Shown here piece by piece: positions 6,333 through 7,160 of a stretch of DNA of 7,160 bases. Source of the stretch: Sneathiella sp. Its GTDB lineage: Bacteria; Pseudomonadota; Alphaproteobacteria; Sneathiellales; Sneathiellaceae. The stretch is from assembly GCA_016765515.1 (NCBI GenBank), contig JAESPT010000113.1, positions 1-7,160 on the forward strand, in the 5' to 3' direction. Each line of letters begins with the position of its first letter. The first letter of the stretch is position 1. The translations under genes were made by a program, and so were the position numbers. The notes below the pieces were generated by a model. It searched no databases. It was not told the DNA's origin and was given only the letters and a program-made list of their open reading frames with translations.

Positions 6333-6790
6333 GTGAATTTTAAAGAAAATAATTTGATTTTGCCTGTTATCCTATTTGGTGGCCAAGGTACAAGATTTTG
6401 GCGGGTATCCCGGTCTTCATACCAAAATGATATTCACCATTACGGCAGCTAGTAGGGTGGTTCTGTCTCTTTCTACCGTCATTGGCAGTGTTGCTGGACC
6501 CGGTTCAACATTTCTATTCTCATCACTTGAGATTAGTGACGGGATGCTCAGGGAAAATATACATCTGTCAGACTTGGAGTTGACTGTCGGGATAAACTTT
6601 CTTGGATCGGTTATGTGAACTCTACGCATGATGGCCTTAGGGCACTGGATATTTTTGATTCAAGCAACGCTGGACACTATTGCAACAATGCCGTGACAAT
6701 TGCTATTTGGACTGAAACAGGTGCATTAGACGAAACGGTGCGCGGTGAGGGGAGCGTAGAGGTTACAGGCACCCGAAATGCGCTTGCAAT
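6333..6790 (+). pseudogene. Decayed mannose-1-phosphate guanylyltransferase (ManC/AlgA type)
   Basis: From GTG 6333 the frame gives LILPVILFGGQGTRFW then VSRSSYQ, clearly the nucleotidyltransferase N-terminus (family pattern PVILSGGxGTRLWPLSRxxYPKQF), and stops at 6450-6452 after 39 codons. The motif itself is damaged: the Pro after Trp is Arg, and the PK pair after Tyr is QN. Beyond the stop, weaker echoes appear in two frames. GSTFLFSS (about 6505-6528) resembles the NSGMFLF block, and GINFLGSV (about 6589-6612) resembles GWSDxGSW. DIFDSSN and then VRGEGSVEVTGTRNALAI (about 6739-6792) resemble the strand region before the C-terminal cupin. Intact enzymes are about 470 aa; only ~460 bp remain, so large internal deletions plus frameshifts must be assumed. 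The enzyme makes GDP-mannose, the alginate precursor. The N-terminal match is strong; the later pieces are inference and could be chance. The 3' boundary is approximate. Confidence 0.65.
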
Positions 6791-7160
6791 CAGGGGACGT
6801 TCAACTCTAACCAGGATCTGGAGTTTGAGGACTCAACAATCCCGTGGATAACTTTTTCAATATGTAAGGCATCTGAAAAATCTGGATACAATTTTTCCTG
6901 GCCCATGACACCTTTCAATAAATGAGCAATCTCGATGACTTTTAAGTCATTGAACCCAAGACCATGGCCTGGTGCCGGTGTAAAGAGTCCGTAAGGAGGA
7001 TGAGAAGGTCCTGTAAGAATAGTCTTGAAACCGTCTGTTCTGTTATTTCCTTCCGCCTGATAAAGATACAGCTCATTCATTCTTTCCTGATCAAAACGCA
7101 ACATACCTTTTGATCCGTGCAGCTCCCACGCCAGATATCCCTTTCGGCCCCAGGCCACCC
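6790..7160 (-). CDS. Gfo/Idh/MocA-family oxidoreductase, C-terminal part (5' end outside window)
   Basis: Open from the right edge to TGA at 6790-6792, showing the last 123 residues. The visible part fits the C-terminal substrate/dimer domain of Gfo/Idh/MocA NAD(P)-dependent sugar or inositol dehydrogenases: beta-sheet strands WELHGSKGMLRF and MNELYLYQ, then the APGHGLGFNDLKVIEIAHLL loop and helix, and the closing PDFSDALHIEKVIHGIVESS helix with final W-L-E-L strand. The N-terminal Rossmann fold and the catalytic Lys (EKP motif) would be outside the window, so the substrate cannot be named. The GTG near 7158 is internal, not a start. The gene is convergent with the manC remnant and its end abuts or slightly overlaps the remnant's last trace. 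No terminator hairpin is evident between them. It is probably a separate transcription unit; a link to the polysaccharide is unproven. Confidence 0.85.
   Translation of the reverse strand, partial: VAWGRKGYLAWELHGSKGMLRFDQERMNELYLYQAEGNNRTDGFKTILTGPSHPPYGLFTPAPGHGLGFNDLKVIEIAHLLKGVMGQEKLYPDFSDALHIEKVIHGIVESSNSRSWLELNVP

Noticed and set aside
6417..6629. 70-codon minus-strand open frame antisense to the manC remnant
   Set aside because: No family resemblance and no ribosome binding site. The plus-strand promoter, RBS and ManC N-terminus explain the region better.
1..7160. tRNA, rRNA, CRISPR arrays, insertion sequences or attachment sites
   Set aside because: None seen: no cloverleaf, no regularly spaced repeats, no transposase-like frame and no terminal inverted repeats around the manC remnant.

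Overview
The window carries part of an alginate-type exopolysaccharide locus from a Gram-negative bacterium, most likely a member of the Pseudomonadota. The pointers are Alg8/Alg44-type proteins, a Sel1-repeat protein, an SGNH-fold protein and RpoN-type promoters. Base composition is moderately AT-rich. I cannot name the genus; a marine alpha- or gammaproteobacterium is only a guess.

Layout. The minus strand from 5744 down to 1 reads as one gene series. It begins with alg44 (PilZ receptor, transmembrane segment and periplasmic HlyD-like adaptor). Next is alg8 (family 2 membrane glycosyltransferase), which overlaps alg44 by 23 bp. A 142-bp gap with its own promoter follows, then an AlgJ/AlgX-like SGNH gene broken by a one-base frameshift. 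Last is an AlgK-like Sel1-repeat protein, which overlaps the SGNH gene by 11 bp and runs off the left edge. Upstream of alg44 lies a 588-bp non-coding stretch. Diverging from it on the plus strand is a decayed mannose-1-phosphate guanylyltransferase (manC/algA type). It keeps a good promoter, ribosome binding site and first ~35 codons, but then breaks into shifted, shortened fragments. At the right edge the minus strand holds the C-terminal third of a Gfo/Idh/MocA-family oxidoreductase, convergent with the remnant.

How it works together (inference from families). GDP-mannose made by ManC would feed a GDP-sugar acid pathway. Alg8 would polymerise the chain when Alg44 binds cyclic di-GMP. The SGNH protein would handle periplasmic O-acetylation, and the Sel1 protein would scaffold the envelope complex.

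The most interesting layer is regulatory. Three separate sites have the GG-N10-GC form of sigma-54 (RpoN) -24/-12 promoters: before alg44, before the SGNH gene and before the manC remnant. Each is correctly oriented and placed. Related TGTCAAAATG / GTCAAATTG motifs lie 100-250 bp upstream and are candidate activator sites. The regulation looks intact while two of the structural genes are damaged, so this copy of the locus may be decaying, or switched by a reversible indel in the case of the SGNH gene.
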